NCBI GenBank assembly: GCA_032718565.1
Contig: JAVGVS010000007.1
Location: 4,411,413-4,475,412, forward strand
Source of the DNA: Distichodus sexfasciatus
Taxonomy: Eukaryota > Chordata > Actinopteri > Characiformes > Distichodontidae
DNA: 64,000 nucleotides
Direction: 5' to 3'
This document shows, piece after piece, positions 12,201 to 27,200 of this stretch (positions are counted from its first letter, which is position 1; the number at the start of each line of letters is the position of its first letter). The notes under the pieces are model-generated. The model was not told where the DNA came from and did no database searches. It saw only the letters and a program-made list of their open reading frames with translations. A program made the position numbers and the translations under genes.

Positions 12201-15200
12201 GTAATATTGTAACATCATAAAACTTGTGATGTACACCCCTAGTCATTTATAGTTTTTCAGACAGGATGAAGAGTCTACTGAATACCATTTGCCACTCTAT
12301 TTAAAATGAACAAGCTTTACAATAGTGAATTTTATTATCAGGCTATGTAATGTGGGCTGGTTATATCAAAAAACCACACACTTGTTTTTGAAATGATGCG
12401 TTGGAGTCAAATTTGAAATTTTCATACTTTATTTAGCACAATAATATTCAGTTTGGACAGAGAGAATGAGTTATTAGTGAAATGCACTTGTCTTATCATA
12501 CAGCATGGTACTTTCAGATGTTTCAACCCATGGGCCTTATCCACATTTGTAAGCAAGCAGCTTGTTTAGTCGGTCATCAGAGAGAGAAATCTTTCTGGTT
12601 TTCTGGACTCGCACCGAGTCAAGGAATGCAAGTAAACCAGAAAAGAGGCTGAACAAAAGGCCTTTCACAAGTTCTTTACCAAACCTGGCTTTGCCTGCAC
12701 CATTATATGATAATAACAGTATATATTGTGCAATATTTCTTGTTTGCTTTTTCAAGTCCGACACGACAGAATCCAGTCCAGCAGAGCCATGCTACTTCAG
12801 AGATAAACATTTTCCTTTAACACATCGAATTTAATTCTGAGGAAATTCCCAAGGCCTTTATGGGTTGGCTTGAATGTGTCTGAGGAGGGAAAGCACCAAT
12901 CTGTGCATTCTTTGTGGTGAGGAAGTTTAACCTTCAGACACATGCAGAGAGACAATGTCCAATCTCATAGATGCAGCTTCTAGGCCCTTTTTCGCACAGG
13001 CTTGTTGTGATCATCTGCTGGTCATTTTAGGATTCTGATTCAGTAGCATTGTGCTATTATTAGGCCGAGTCTAAAGATGTTGTTGAGAGGAACGCTCCAA
13101 GTGCTGCTGAACAGACCTTTTGTATTCAAGAGTGAAGAAAATGTCTGTTTTTATCTTGCTCTCAGCAGCATGGAGACGAGTTTGTTTTGCATTAGTGGTA
13201 ATGCCATAATGCGTCAGTGTCCCACTTCGGATTCAACCACAGTGTTTACACTAATAGAACAAGCATTTGCATTAGGGGCAATATGCTGTTATGTTTTCAA
13301 GATATGGATTGTTTTAATCCTTAATCTGAGGTTATGAACTATGAAAGGCTTTGTCTATGTATGTATGTATGTATGTATGTATGGGTAACGATACCCATGA
13401 CATCGATCCAAAATGGAACCATCAGAACACCGTAACATATTGTAACAAAGACGTAATCAATATACAGTCGGTATATTGCTTCTGATGTTTAGGAGCCGTT
13501 AGTGTTTTAGAAATAGAGGTGTCATCTTTTGTAATTTTTTGGCAATTTCAAAGTTTTTTCTGGCTGCGAGTCGTGATGTGAGCAAGTCACATTCCCAGTG
13601 TGTCAAACGTAGATGTTGACACCATGATATATGTGGTCACTGTTCATAGTTCAGCACTTTGGCAAAATAACTCAAACTTACCCATGTAAACTGTGAAATC
13701 CCTTTATATTTGTGAAGGTTTTTCTTCATACTGTCTGTGCTCATGAAAGAGTAAGAAGAGATCAGTAAAGTCAAATTCATGGATCAAATTTCAGCATGAT
13801 GCACCACTTACTAAAATAGTGTTATTAAAGGATTGGAGGCTTTGGCTTACCTGCGAACTCTGTCCCTGAAAGCCGTTTTAAGAGCTGCTGTACATTCTAT
13901 GGTGCTGAATTTTGCTGCGCGTGCATGTAGGCGCTCATGATAATAAATGGACTTGCTGCCCAGTGTAAAGGTCACTGCAACCCTTGAGCAGCCCGTCTCT
14001 GTGAGTGCGGCCTTTTAATCAGCCCTGCGTACGACCCGCCGCTGCTCTCTGGCTCAGATTCAGGGGCTTTCCACCACTGGCAGATAGTGCACATCTGCTG
14101 CCATGTGCCATATCAGCCCGTGAGCTGACCATTAGTAGAGGAAACGAGAGGTCCAAGATCGCCTGAGGAGATAATGAATACAGCACTGTTCGCCTTAGTT
14201 CTGGAGCGCGTGGTCAGTACAGCAGTCACCGAGCTAAAGAGTAGGCCGGGGACACGTACGCACACCCTTTAAGGTGGAGAACGAGACACAGGTGTGGGAT
14301 TGTGTGTTTTAGGCCAGAATTTCTTTTTCTCATCGTCTGTTTCTTTCTCCCCCACCTCTTTTCTCTTTGCTCTCGGCATCTTTTGTAGACCTGTCGCGCA
14401 ACAGGCTGTCAGAGTTGCCAGTGGAGGTGTGTGTGTTTGTATCGTTGGAGCATCTGAACTTGTACCAGAACTGCCTGCGCTCGCTGCCGGAGAGCCTCAT
14501 TAACCTACAGGCCCTTACGTACCTAAATATCAGGTGAACACAAAATGACACGCATGCAGTGACACACCCAGTAACACACATTCCTGTGTTTGTAGCACTA
14601 TTCTATACTTATATGGATATTTCATTTGTAGCTGTCAAAATTTCTGTTAATCAGATGTGTTAATCTCATTTTAAGGCATTTCAACTAGGGCTAGGCAATA
14701 AGAGCTCAAATCAGTATCACGATTAATTGAACATTTTACCTTGATCATGATTAATTAGCCACTATTTTGTTTTGGGGGTTTCTCCTGATAGTTTGCTGAC
14801 TAGATTTGTGTTGTTAATATGCTCAGCTATTAAAGTTTTTAATGAAATATTTTTAATCAGTGATATCTTTATGATTTTAAAATAATTGAAGGGAACCACA
14901 GATGTAGTCTCAGACTGGATGAGGAGAAGTCACTTTGTCAGCACATACTATTGTATGTTTTTAAGGGGACAGAACATGAACACAAAACACACATTAAAAT
15001 AATCGTTATAACAGTCATGGATTATGTTGATTATAGGTTATGAGTTAATTTTCAGCTTAATTAATTATTAGGCCCTAACATTAACTAATTTAAACCATTC
15101 TTTCTTCTGTCTCAATAATAAGTATTGCTTATAAAGCAGTTTTTCAAATTGCAGTTTTTCAAATTTCATTTATTTCTATTTTTATATATATTTTCATGAT

Positions 15201-18200
15201 ATTTATATACATGAGCTCAGTGAGCATATATTCAAATACGTATGTGTATCCATTGCATAATAATGAAAAGAAGAAAAAAAAGCCTGCAGTTCAATATTGT
15301 CTCTAAACTGTGTTACTTCCCTCTCCCATTATTGCCTCTGTCCAGTCGGAACCAGCTGTCCACTCTGCCCTCTCATGTGTGCAGCCTGCCTCTGAAAGTG
15401 CTGATCGCCTGCAACAACAAGTTAGTATCCCTGCCTGAGGAGCTCGGCCAGCTACGACAGCTCACTGAGCTGGTGAGTATCAGTGGCATCACCGCTGTCC
15501 TTACTGTCTGTCTGCTCATACAATACTTCTGAACACTGAATACAGATAAGCTTTTCTACCTCATTCTGCTTTGAACTCTTGACCTGACCATACTGGAAAA
15601 TATGAAGATTTTATGTCATATTTTATGAAGGGTTTATGTCTCTGCTAATGTCCTCCAGTCACAACAACTTTTAAAGAATGTTATGATATTGTGAGAGCTA
15701 AATCAGATGGACTTAGTCAACAGTTTAACTAGGAACGCTTAAACGTACTACTATAAAAGACTGGTGTAAACATTACATTATTTAGCATGCTAGACAGTGG
15801 ACACATAAATTATTATTGACGTTAAAACATTAATTCAAGGATAATTATTTAAAAAGTATACTTCATACTTGAGTATTATTCGACTAAGTCACATTTGCAC
15901 TAAGCAAGTAACTAACGCTATCAAGGCTGTCTGGAATACCGACAGTTTGGAAAGAATGTGCTTGCATTCTGTACAAGTTTTTCTTCATAGCTGTAAATCT
16001 GTTTTTACATTTTTCTTTTGTAATGGTCTATTGTCTTTTTTTCTTGCTCATCTTTTCTCTGTAGGACGTGAGCTGTAATGAGATCCAGACTCTTCCATCC
16101 CAGGTTGGACAGCTCGAAGCTCTGCGGGATCTGAACATTCGCCGAAACCACCTGGTTCGCCTGCCTCCCGGTCAGAGCTTACGTCTGATACGTCCTCAGT
16201 CATAAGACAAACACATTACAAAGACCAGTTTATTTTATCTCGTTGTCCAACCCAAATACCCCTTCCTGTTTTAGAACTCAGACTTTATAGAAACAGAGTA
16301 ACTTGTGCATAGGTCAGCTTTTTAATTTTAACACCTGAACATTAACCACGTCAAGTGTTTCTTGAGGCAGTGCCTTTATTTAAATGTTATTGAATGTTCC
16401 CACATACAGTATATGAGCCTCTTTACGCTCAGGTCTATGAATTGCTCATGAGAACTTTGTTCATTAATATTCGTTTGTTTGTTTTGCTGTAGAATTGGCT
16501 GAGCTTCCACTGGTGCGTCTAGATTTCTCCTGCAATAAGGTGACATCCATCCCAGTATGTTACCGCAACCTGCGTCACCTTCAAAGCATTGTGCTGGACA
16601 ACAATCCCCTTCAGAGCCCCCCTGCACAGGTCACTAACGCAGCCTGTCTAGTAATGTTCCTTAATGAATGAGTCTAAACGCACTAAGGACTGTCAAGACT
16701 CTGTGGCACATCTTAGAAGCACTATCCAGTCCTAACAGGTTATGCTTTGTTTGACTCTCTTTTTGCAGATCTGCATCAAAGGGAAGATCCACATATTTAA
16801 GTATTTGAACATGGAGGCATGTAAAATAGCTCCAGACCTGCCTGATTATGACAGGAGACCGCATGGCTTTGGTTCTTGGTAAGAGTCTCACTTTTCTAAA
16901 ACCGCTGTTATTATCTTTACTACCCATGAGGTGGGCTGGATTAGTTTTAGGGTACTACACTGTGGACTAAGGTTGTAGCATCAAGTCCAGCTCTGTCCTA
17001 CCACAGTTGAGCTCCCAAGCAAGGCCCATAACCCTGGTTGTCACATGGGAGACTTTGCATAAACGCTTCTCTTAAATGCTATAATATGTTCCGATGACTG
17101 GAGAAGGCAGTACAACTTTATTTTTGTGACATATCCGGAACACAACAGGTAACAGTGGTTTCAGTGTTTCTGTCTCTTCCTAGTAGCTTCAGTAACACAA
17201 AAGGTTGTGTCCTGGCATGCAAAGATATGACACTAGCCGATAAGCGTGATATGGGTGTTGATAAGTATCAAAAATGATGCAGGTGAACAATCTGGGCGAC
17301 GTTTTTGGCCATATGTTCTCTTTCAAATTTGAACTCATTTTGTCTCAGTGTGGACGAGCTGTATCCAGGGCGACCCTATGGAGCTTTGGACTCTGGGTTT
17401 AACAGTGTGGACAGTGGAGACAAGAGGTGGTCAGGCAATGAAGTGAGTCCCTTCTGTTTGGCTGAACGGTTACAGCGACAGATTAGAACGTTCCCTTCCT
17501 CCTTACTAATTAGTTTCTTTTGTCTTCATGTCTCTTCCTGCAGCCTTCAGACGAGCTGTCAGACCTCCCATTAAGGGTGGCAGAAATAACGAAAGAGCAA
17601 AAGCAAAGGAGAGAAAAAGAGAGAGAACGAGACGAGCACAAGACGGGGGTGCTGTTAGCCAATGGAACATGTGAGCAGGAGGAGAAAGTGGAGAAGCTTA
17701 CTTTAATATAGAGGTCGACCGATATTGGTTTTTCAGGGCTGATATCCTTACCGATTAACGGGGGTGATAACCAATATTTGGAACCGATATGCAAAAAGAA
17801 GACAATCTCTGTAAAAATGTGAAAATTGAGTTTTTGAATCTGCAAAATGGCTAATATCGCCCAAATCGACCCGGCAGATAATCGGTCGACCCTTATTTTG
17901 GTCATTGTTATCTGGCAGTTACGATAAATATTTATTTGTTTCTTATTGTCTAGTGGAAACGGAGCTTGAACAGATAGACTTTATCGACAGCTGTACTGGG
18001 GAGGAGGATGAGGAGGACGGACGAAGCCGAGGGGCGGAAACAGTCAGTCTCAGTTCACAGTTTATGGCTTACATTGAAAGACGAATCACAACAGAGGTGC
18101 GTTTCAATATGCATTATTGTCTTACTATCACTGTAATCAGTGTAATGGCAAAGTAATTTTGTGAGTTTTTGTCCTCCTGGGTTTTTAGAGATCACCAGTC

Positions 18201-21200
18201 AAGTCCAGTTCCTACAGAGACACAAGAACTGAAGATTCAAAGCGCCATGGATCGTTACACACCAGGTACATTAGGAAAAACTTTGCGGTCAACTCCAGAG
18301 AGGAGTGATACCATGTTCAGTTCCTATCATTGCCATTAATATATGTTTTTATTACACCTGCAGTTTTGCAAATCAAACCCTTTGACAAAAATAAATTTTA
18401 GCCATTTTGACATGCACTATTATAGATAGGCTCTGACTGTCAGTTGTTAAAGTGTGAGATTTTGTTCTGAAGTTTCTCATTCGTTAAGAGCATTATTATA
18501 AGTTGTATTAGGCTGCAGAGCCCTGAAATTTTCAGTTGAAATTCTTGTGTATGATTTGTCTTTCGAGTTACGAATTGGTTGCGTTATCATAGCAGATATT
18601 GCACATAATATATCCTACTTTTGTTAGCACGGGCTGTATGAACGCAGTGATCCACACATACGCACGTTCTCTCACTCTCTCATTCCGTCATGTGCGCGCT
18701 TCTCTCAAGTGCGCAATGCACTCGCTACTGTCTCGCGTGCAGACTCTTGTTTGCTTGCTCTAGTTTCCGGGATATTTTATTCAATTTGCGGGCATCAGGG
18801 AGCCGCTATCAATATGCGGGAGACTCCCGGAACTTCCGGGATGTCTGCATTTTTCTTTGCTATTAGTTCACCGTCGCCCGACTCGATATCCATGCTAGCC
18901 CTCGTTCTCACCTGGTTCGTTTTAGAACTATGTGATTCATGATTCACCCGGGTGAATCATGAGTCATGAATCTGAGGTCTCCATTGAACCAAATCGAAAG
19001 TCATGTGACCAAATGTGTCACATTCGACTGAAGTGAGACTTCAGTCAGCTCGCAAACTTTGAATGAGTGATATGTTGGTGATTCAGTCCATGTACTAATC
19101 ATTTAAATCGCAGCTTTTTGCGTTCATGTAATCACACAGACTGACTTCGTGATTGCGATTAAATTAATCGTGCAGCTATATGTATTGTATTGTAGTGTTT
19201 AGTATTTAGTTTTCATCACTTTAAAAGGTTTACACATGTGATCAGCCGTGTGTGTGTATATTTATTTATTTTTTTAAACCAATAATGTGATTTGTTGATC
19301 AATTAATATGTTGCTTACAGAAGTGGACCAGATGCAGTTAACGCATTATCATCCCCTACTCATAGCCAGGTAATTTACTCTGACTAATCTTCACTGTTTT
19401 TTTATATGGACGTGGTGTGAGACATAACCTAACAGCTTTGTGTGGGTGGGTGTGTGTGTGTATGTGTGTGTGTGTGATAGCGAACTGTGTCAGGTGGGGT
19501 TGGGGTGGAACGTATGCGCCGAGAGGCTCAGCTTGCAGCACAGCGGTACGAGGAGGAGAGACAGAAAGCCAGATCGACGCAGAGAGAATCTGTCCGGAAT
19601 TATGTGAAGGTACATAAATGACCTTCGCACACTTGCGTACGCAGATGAATGCAGTGTTATTATGCACGCATCATTTCCCTGGCATGAAAGTTTTCATTAA
19701 AACATACAATGCTTTTTTCTTTCTTTCAGAATAAGTCAGCTCAAAGTCCCAATAAGCTCAGTCCTACAGACAGCGAGGTGAGTTGCCCTGAAACTTACAT
19801 GACTCTCCTCTTATTGAATGTACAATTCTCCAGATGTCTCTAGTGTTTGTGTCCATCTGTGTGTGTGTGTGTGTCTGTCTGTCTGCTCACCCATTTGCCC
19901 ATTCCCCTTCAGACACTGTACCCCTCTAGACGGTCCACTCATACAGATGACTCCGCCCTCTTTATGGTAAGAGCCTTCAACCGTGTAGGGAACTTTTCCT
20001 TTCAACATCAGTTTCCCCCCCACACCAACCAGCCAATCACATAAACGTGTTCATTTCTGCATTGTTCTTCACCTCACTGTCTGTCCCGTCCGCTGTTGTC
20101 ATTTTCTTGCTATTAATTTGAAGTGATGGCTGTAGAGAAAATACATTAAGTGATGTTTGTTGAGTATTTTTTTGGGTTGATCTATTGCAGGATTTTTACT
20201 GGTGTAATGACACATTGATTTACATCAATTTAATGATTAACAAGCCCAATGAAAACACTCATCATATGTGTTGTAATGTCACTTCATGTTGGACACAAAG
20301 CCTATTTTTATTAAAAGAGAAGATTGTTTTTCGTTTAAATGTCTGATTGAGCTCAGGAAAAAATGACAAATGATCTTTTAGTTGCAATTTGTCGTTTGAT
20401 ATGAATGGATGACAGTGTTTAATGAGCATATGGTATCGTCTCATTAATATGCATCTTCAAATTGAATCGAAATCGCATCATAAACTTTGTGATATTAGCA
20501 GGTATCAAGTTATTGTCCATTGAGTGTGTATAATATTTTATGAATTAAACGTATGATTTACACACCTAATGATTTCATGTCAGATAAGCATATGGTATAG
20601 TGGTGTTATTGTCTGCTGTCAGTTATAAAACTTGCATCTTGAAGGCAATTCTTAAATCTGGGCTCAGACTCTAAAAAAGATATTAGAGGCATTGTGAGAT
20701 TGTGCCATTGGTGAGTGTATTGTGAAGATATTTAAGCTATATTCAGAGATTCCTTTCCTTTAACAGCAACATCGACAATAATTTAGGGTGTTTTCACATA
20801 TAGTCCTCTTTAAAGGAACCAAACTCAGTCCTCTAGAAGTGGTCCAAAAAGTGGACCAACAGAAAGGGGACTCGGTTCTTTTGATGTTCACACTGTGAGT
20901 TCATTTGAAAGGGGACTCGGTTATCTTTCTGGTCCACTTCAGCTCAGATGGGGCCTCAGTCCTTTTTCTGTTCATACTTAATTCTTATGGAGCTCTCAGA
21001 CCCTTTTTTTTTTCTTTTTTTTTTTTCCTTCGAACAAAAACTGTCGAAGCGAACCAGGAGCGCTTCGCATTCAGAAGGCGCGAGTTAAACAAACCGTGCC
21101 GCGGACTTAAAGCGAACTGGACTGAGACCACCTCCCGATGTGGTCTCAGTTCGGTTCATTTCAGAAGGGTCTGAGTTTGTTTGGTGTGTTCACGTATACA

Positions 21201-24200
21201 TAAAAAATGCTGACTAATCGATCTGAGTTCGCTTTGAGGGCTGAAACGGACCAAGTGTGAAAACACCCTTAATTATAGCAATTATAAGTACTGTCTATTC
21301 AAACCTATCATAATCTGTCAATCTATCATTAACTTTCATCTTGTAACTGACGTTACTACCCGTCTTGGTTCTAAAGCAAATGCCTTTGCTAACAATGTTC
21401 AGCTTTGTGGTCAATGACCAGTTTGTTTGTTTTTTTTATATATAATCTGGTGATCTTTTCTCATCCTCCCTGCTGATCACTCTTGTACTAACATGCTTAC
21501 CTTTTCCCAGACCAAAGTTAAACATCAAACTGCACTCTACCGTACTAAACATTGGTGATGTGCCGTTTCGTACGGTAGAATGGGGTTTGAGACGAAGCCC
21601 AGGTCAGCTTCCTCCTCCAAACGCTTCAACATGTGTTTCCCGCTTGAAAGCTTTTTTCCTCTGCTTTTCCTCTTTTTTTTTTTTCCTCGTCCTGCCCCCG
21701 GTCTCCAAACGCCTCTCTTTTTCTCTCTATCTTTCCGCCTCTCTCATTCTGCCCGACTCTGCCCGTCTGTGTCAGAGTGACTTCGAGCCGTTAATGGTGT
21801 TTGAAATAGACATAGACACCAACACTATCAAGAAGAGGCCAGACCCTCATAAGCAGGTGAAAGATTCTAAGATTCTAACCTACTTCAGAAATGCACCTGT
21901 GTACAGATATTACTAAAGTCTCATCCATATGTAAACCTGCCTTTTGAATTTCTTTGTTCGTTCACTTTATTTTGCACATGTGCATAACACCACAGATGAT
22001 ACGGATACTATTAGACTTTAGGCACAGTTTGCTCATGCATGTGTGTGCGTCTTTGCTGCATGCTGTCTGTGTGTTTTAGACTTGGGACAGTATGAATTCT
22101 CCAAATCAGGCCAGATAATTCCATAGTACTGTAAAATATTTTTTCATTGCTGCATGCTCATGAGGGTAACAGTGACTGACTGGACTGACAGTTTCTCAGT
22201 TTCCATGACATTCAAGGATGGTTTGGAACCAGACGGCGAGATTAGCACGGTCTCTCTTGATATCTGTTGCATAGCAATAGTGATAAAAGTTTAACCCGTA
22301 CTACAGTTCTCGGGCACAAGCGTAGAATGTGATGCAGATGTCTGCACGTGTTCCTCAAATGCGTGTTGTCCATATGCAGCCAGGTTCTCAGTTGTATGTC
22401 TTGCAGAATCTCAAAATGAGCAAAATCATTTTCCAGACCTGTAGAAGTAATGAAATTAAAATCCAAATATCCTCAAAAATTACTTAAAACGACTGGATCT
22501 AATACACTAAATATCTGAATTTGGACAAATTGGTTGCCGTGTTGATCTTACCATGGGAATTTCAGGTATTCATGTCTATACCTGATTAGGATTTTTGTAA
22601 TAAATACTTCTGCCCCAAGTCTCAATTCATTTCCTGTGAGCAGTTTTTTTGAACAGTTTATCCCAGGCTTTCTTTTCGTGCTTGGCATATTCCTTTTTTT
22701 CTGTATTTTCTGGTTAGTTTCTCTTTTGCGTTCCACTTTTCCCCAACTGTTTAAGTCGTCTCTCATCCTGCCTTCTGTTCTGCCGCTCATCACGCTTATT
22801 CTTTCTGCACTCTCACAGTCTCCCTCTGCTAAACCGGTGGATGGGTGTGTGTCTCCCTCCGTAGATGCTGCCCCCTCCTGTCCCATGCAGGTACACCACT
22901 CTGCATGCCCCTGCTTTTTGAGACGGTCCCTTTTCAACTTTCATATGGAGCATCTTTCTTTTCATGCTCAGTTCTGCATTGCTGCCCGGCTTAGCTTCTC
23001 GAACGTCATATTAGGACTGTGTAGCACTAAGCAGCAGTTGTCTTCAAGTCCTTTTCCATGCACAATTCTGGTTATCTTGACACTTCTCTTTTCTTTTGGC
23101 GTCTTCTTGTACAACTTTAGCAAGGGGAAGATCGGACCTCCCTTTCTCCTGCAGGTAAGATTCTTTTTGTTTTATTTACATGCATCACCTCATTCAACCC
23201 CATCACAGCCATCCCACAACTCCATTCACCAATATCACTTCCCACCCTCTACAATGTTGCCTTCAGCCCTCCAGTCACCTTCCCACCCCGGCCCTGCCGC
23301 CCCACCCTCCAGCCGTGGAGCCACCCAGCGACCCGAAAGCTTCCTTTTCCGCCTGAGCCAAAGAGAGGAGAAGAAAAGAGGTACACAGTGGCTGGCCTTG
23401 GACTGTCCCTAATTAGTGTCATTTTTAGCAAGCATGTGGCATTTCCTCCGCGCTGACATTTAGGCTCTTCACCGCACGGCACGGCATGCGACACTGTTCA
23501 CGATTCACTCAACTCAGCATGATATGCTTATCAAAAAGTTGTTTTAGTCTTGAGTTAGTGAACAGTCTCACTATTTAGAATAAGTTCATTTTTCTTTTTT
23601 CTCAGAGAGCCATGCCGTTCTTCTCCCCTCTATTAAATCAGACTGTACTGTCCATCTACCGTCCGTTAAAGACTCACACGGACAAGTGCAATGTGTACTT
23701 TCTTGTACTGCTGTAATGTTTGTTTTTTAAATTGTGATATTGTGATTGTAATGGCTGCAAAGAAAGTTTTCTTGTCTTACCTTTTGTTATTGTGCTAAAA
23801 CATTCATTTTTAGTGATCATTTTTGGAAAACTTTCAAGTTTTATATGCATTTTCAAAATAATTTAACAATTGTAGGTACTTTCTGTGCTCGGGATGCTGT
23901 AAGCGTGTCTCAAGCACCATCCACTAGTACAGAGCCCCTACCCATCAACTGTATAACACGTACATGTACATGCACTGTTAAAAGTCGTGCAAGTAAAACT
24001 ATAAAATTTTATCTTGTGCCTTTGCAGTATACGCTTTACTGGAAGGGATAAAGACAGTCTGGCCTAATACGGAATACAACACAGGATGGTGGCGGAGAAA
24101 GGCTAAAATGACAGCGGAACACTGAAAAAATGAGAGAGTTGACAGATTAGAGCAGATTGTTTTACCATGCATTACGCCACCGCTATAATTCACATCTGAG

Positions 24201-27200
24201 CTAGCTCATGCAGATTAGCTGCGTCTTCTTATGCACTCGCTAGTTTGGAGTTCTCTACAACAGGTTAAACATGCACATGTCATATTTTACAGGTTATGAC
24301 AACACAAAATAGTCAAACTTACACTTGGTGGTTCAACAGCACGGGCGGTGAGGGAGTGGAGATATTAGGAACTGCTTCGGATTTGGCATATGACAGGCTC
24401 TCTTAGCAAACTTGCCCAGACTAGCAGGTAGGCTACTGACGCTATGCAGGTGGGAAGGCCAGAACAAGATCTGGGCAAGGCTATGCTAAACATAACCTCT
24501 CCACGTAGACAGGCTGCGTTTTTGTGAAAAGCTGTTAAACTGCGTTACCAAACCAAGGACGGGTTTTACCTTACTGAGTCTTTAATATATACACAAGATT
24601 TACCTAAATATCAAATTCTACAAATTACTGGAGAACATATTTGAAACTTTTATCAACTGTGTTGTGTCAGAGCTGATTTCTCTCATATTTGGTACTGAGA
24701 CAAACTTGTTCATTTTTTGGTATGTTTTAGGAGAATCAAAAGCTGGTAGACTGGAGCCTGAGGATGCAACTCCCACACCATCGCCAGCTCCAACACACAC
24801 AGGAGAGGAAGCTGAACTAGTGGAACAGCTAAGAAAGGTTTTACATCCGCCTGCTGTTTACTTGCTTTTACACAATGACACACACCAAGCCTGTGACTGT
24901 AGTGCATTCAGCCTTCCAGCTCATTTAGAAACAACAGGAAATACTTTGTTGTTGGGCTTAGTTTCTGTTTGTTGTTATTTTGCCTTTAGAACATTGAATC
25001 TCGGTTGAAAGTGTCCTTGCCCAGTGACCTTGGTGCAGCTCTGACCGACGGCGTTGTGCTTTGTCATCTGGCCAATCATGTCCGGCCTCGATCAGTGCCC
25101 AGCATCCACGTGCCCTCACCTGCAGTGGTAAGAGTCTTACTTGTGTGTGTGTGTGTCTGCTGGGCAATTAATTGACAATCAAAACCAGTATCCAGAACCT
25201 CTAATCGTCATAATCTTGGCCACGTGTGACATGACTCCGGCCTTTAATGACTGTGTCTGTGCGAGTTAATCAGCTGTTTTAAAATCACATCAACAATCAA
25301 CACATACACGCTTTCATCAACTACAGATGTTGATGGTGAACTACGAAGGCAAAAACCAAACCAAAAAGAATAATAAAATGTCCAATTGTGACTTTGATTT
25401 GCGGTCATATCGCCCAGTTCTTGAGTGTGCAGATTTGACTTTCTATTTTAATAACCTTTTTTTTTACCTTCTAGCCCAAACTGACCATGGCTAAATGTCG
25501 ACGGAATGTGGAGAACTTTTTGGAGGCGTGTCGCCGGATCGGAGTCCCTCAGGTAGGTTAAAAACCTGATTTCTGATCCAATCAGCCCTGTTACATACAT
25601 TATAAAGAGTTAGGTAGATACAAGTTGCTCTTACACTTTCACATCTGCTCTGCTAACAGACCTGATAATCCTCTCATGGTTAAGTGCTTCTCATTTAAAC
25701 GTCTGGCTCTTGTAGTAACCAGTAACTCTCTCTTTTTCTTCCCCTTTTATACCTTCTGTTTCAAACCATGGCATATTTTCAATCATCTTTTGTTTGCTGG
25801 AATTTCTTCCCATTTGCTTTATTCGCCTGCTTTTTTGTTCATGTTTCCAAACACCCTCGTGTCTACCTCTGTCTTTCCGTTCATGCGTCCATAACTGTTT
25901 ATCTGCTTGTCTGTGCGTCTGTGACTTTTTTTTCCTCATTCCATTTGTCTGTATCTCTGTCTCTGCTTTTTCTGTCGTTCTCTCCGTCTCTGCCTTTTTG
26001 TCTGTGCCTGTGCCCTTCTGCCTGTGCTAATTTTCGCCTCTATCTGGTCTTGTCTGTACCTCTGTCCATCTATCTATTTGTCTGTGTTGTCTGCATTTTC
26101 GTTCGTTTCCTCTTGGGCATGGTTAGGGAAGCCTGTGTACGGTCACTGACGTGCTGGAGGGAGAAGCGTTGTGCTTGTACAAGCTGCTGGAAGCTTTGCT
26201 CTCCCTGGCTCCTCCCCTGCGCCAGTCGCCCCCGTCCCAGCTGGCCGGCTTTGCCCTCTTCTACCTGTCAGTTATGTCCCTGCTCTGCATCCTCTACTGC
26301 CACCTGGTGCCGCACATTTAACTGCACGTAAAACTCGGACGGTTACGAGTGAGTGTTGATTTCAGTTGGGAGCGGTTTGTAAAGCACACCTGGTGTAGTC
26401 AGCTTTATGCATATTAATAACCTGGAGTTGCACAAAATGGGAATGAAAGTCCAGGTGGCTGCTGCACAGCATTCCAAATAGCGCGGCTGCAGAACTGCCT
26501 CTCAGCCTTAAAAAAAAAAAAAAAACCCAAGGATTAAGCCTTCGGATGCTGCCCGCCGGGTAAACGTCTGTGACTGTCCTGCTTTTGTACATCTTTGTTG
26601 CCTCGTTATTTAAAAGAGGGTTTTTTACTTAGGGATCTGTTATGAGCTTGACAAATTTGAAGCCTTTGAGAAATGGGCAAGTTTAAAAAAAAAAAAAAAA
26701 AGCTTTGAGGGTTTCTTTTTATAGTCTCCAAAATCTAACACTTCATTTTGTGCCTTATAACATCTCTGGCGTTTTCCCATTTTCTGACCCATTTCAGCAT
26801 GAAGCAGAAAGCATCCCACAATGTAACACACATTAATAGCCCAAAGTGACGTGCCAACCTCCTTTGCTGCTCATTTGGTCTCCTCACCACAGAGTAGATG
26901 GGATTTTAAAATCGATCTTCCAGTTTTATTCATTTGTTTTCAAAGGATGATATTCTGAGGTCGATACTAAGGGTCGACCGATTATCGGCCGGGGGCTGAT
27001 ATTAGGCATTTTGCAGATTATCGGTATCGGTGTTTAATTTTGACCATCAACAATATTAAGTAATTACGAGGTGTGCTACTGTTGCTCTCGACTCACTGCT
27101 TCATTTAATGTCCTGCCCAAAACTGTCTCTGCTTAGCTACAGTACTGTGCAAAGGTTTTAGGCAGGTGTGAAAAAATGCTGTAAACAAAGAATGCTTTCA

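Larger units (their letters stand above)
6211..14388 (+). other. lrch3: lrch3 intron 1 (8.2 kb)
   Basis: No additional coding exon could be recognised. It contains a common fish repeat at 10476-10790, a GTAT microsatellite at 13357-13383 and an oligo-T tract near 11217-11230. Long first introns are usual for this family. Confidence 0.7.

Noticed and set aside
22636..23412. A continuous 258-codon frame overlapping lrch3 exons 16-18.
   Set aside because: It is open because the introns are pyrimidine-rich. Splice signals and phase place only short exons inside it, and exon 17 is in another frame.
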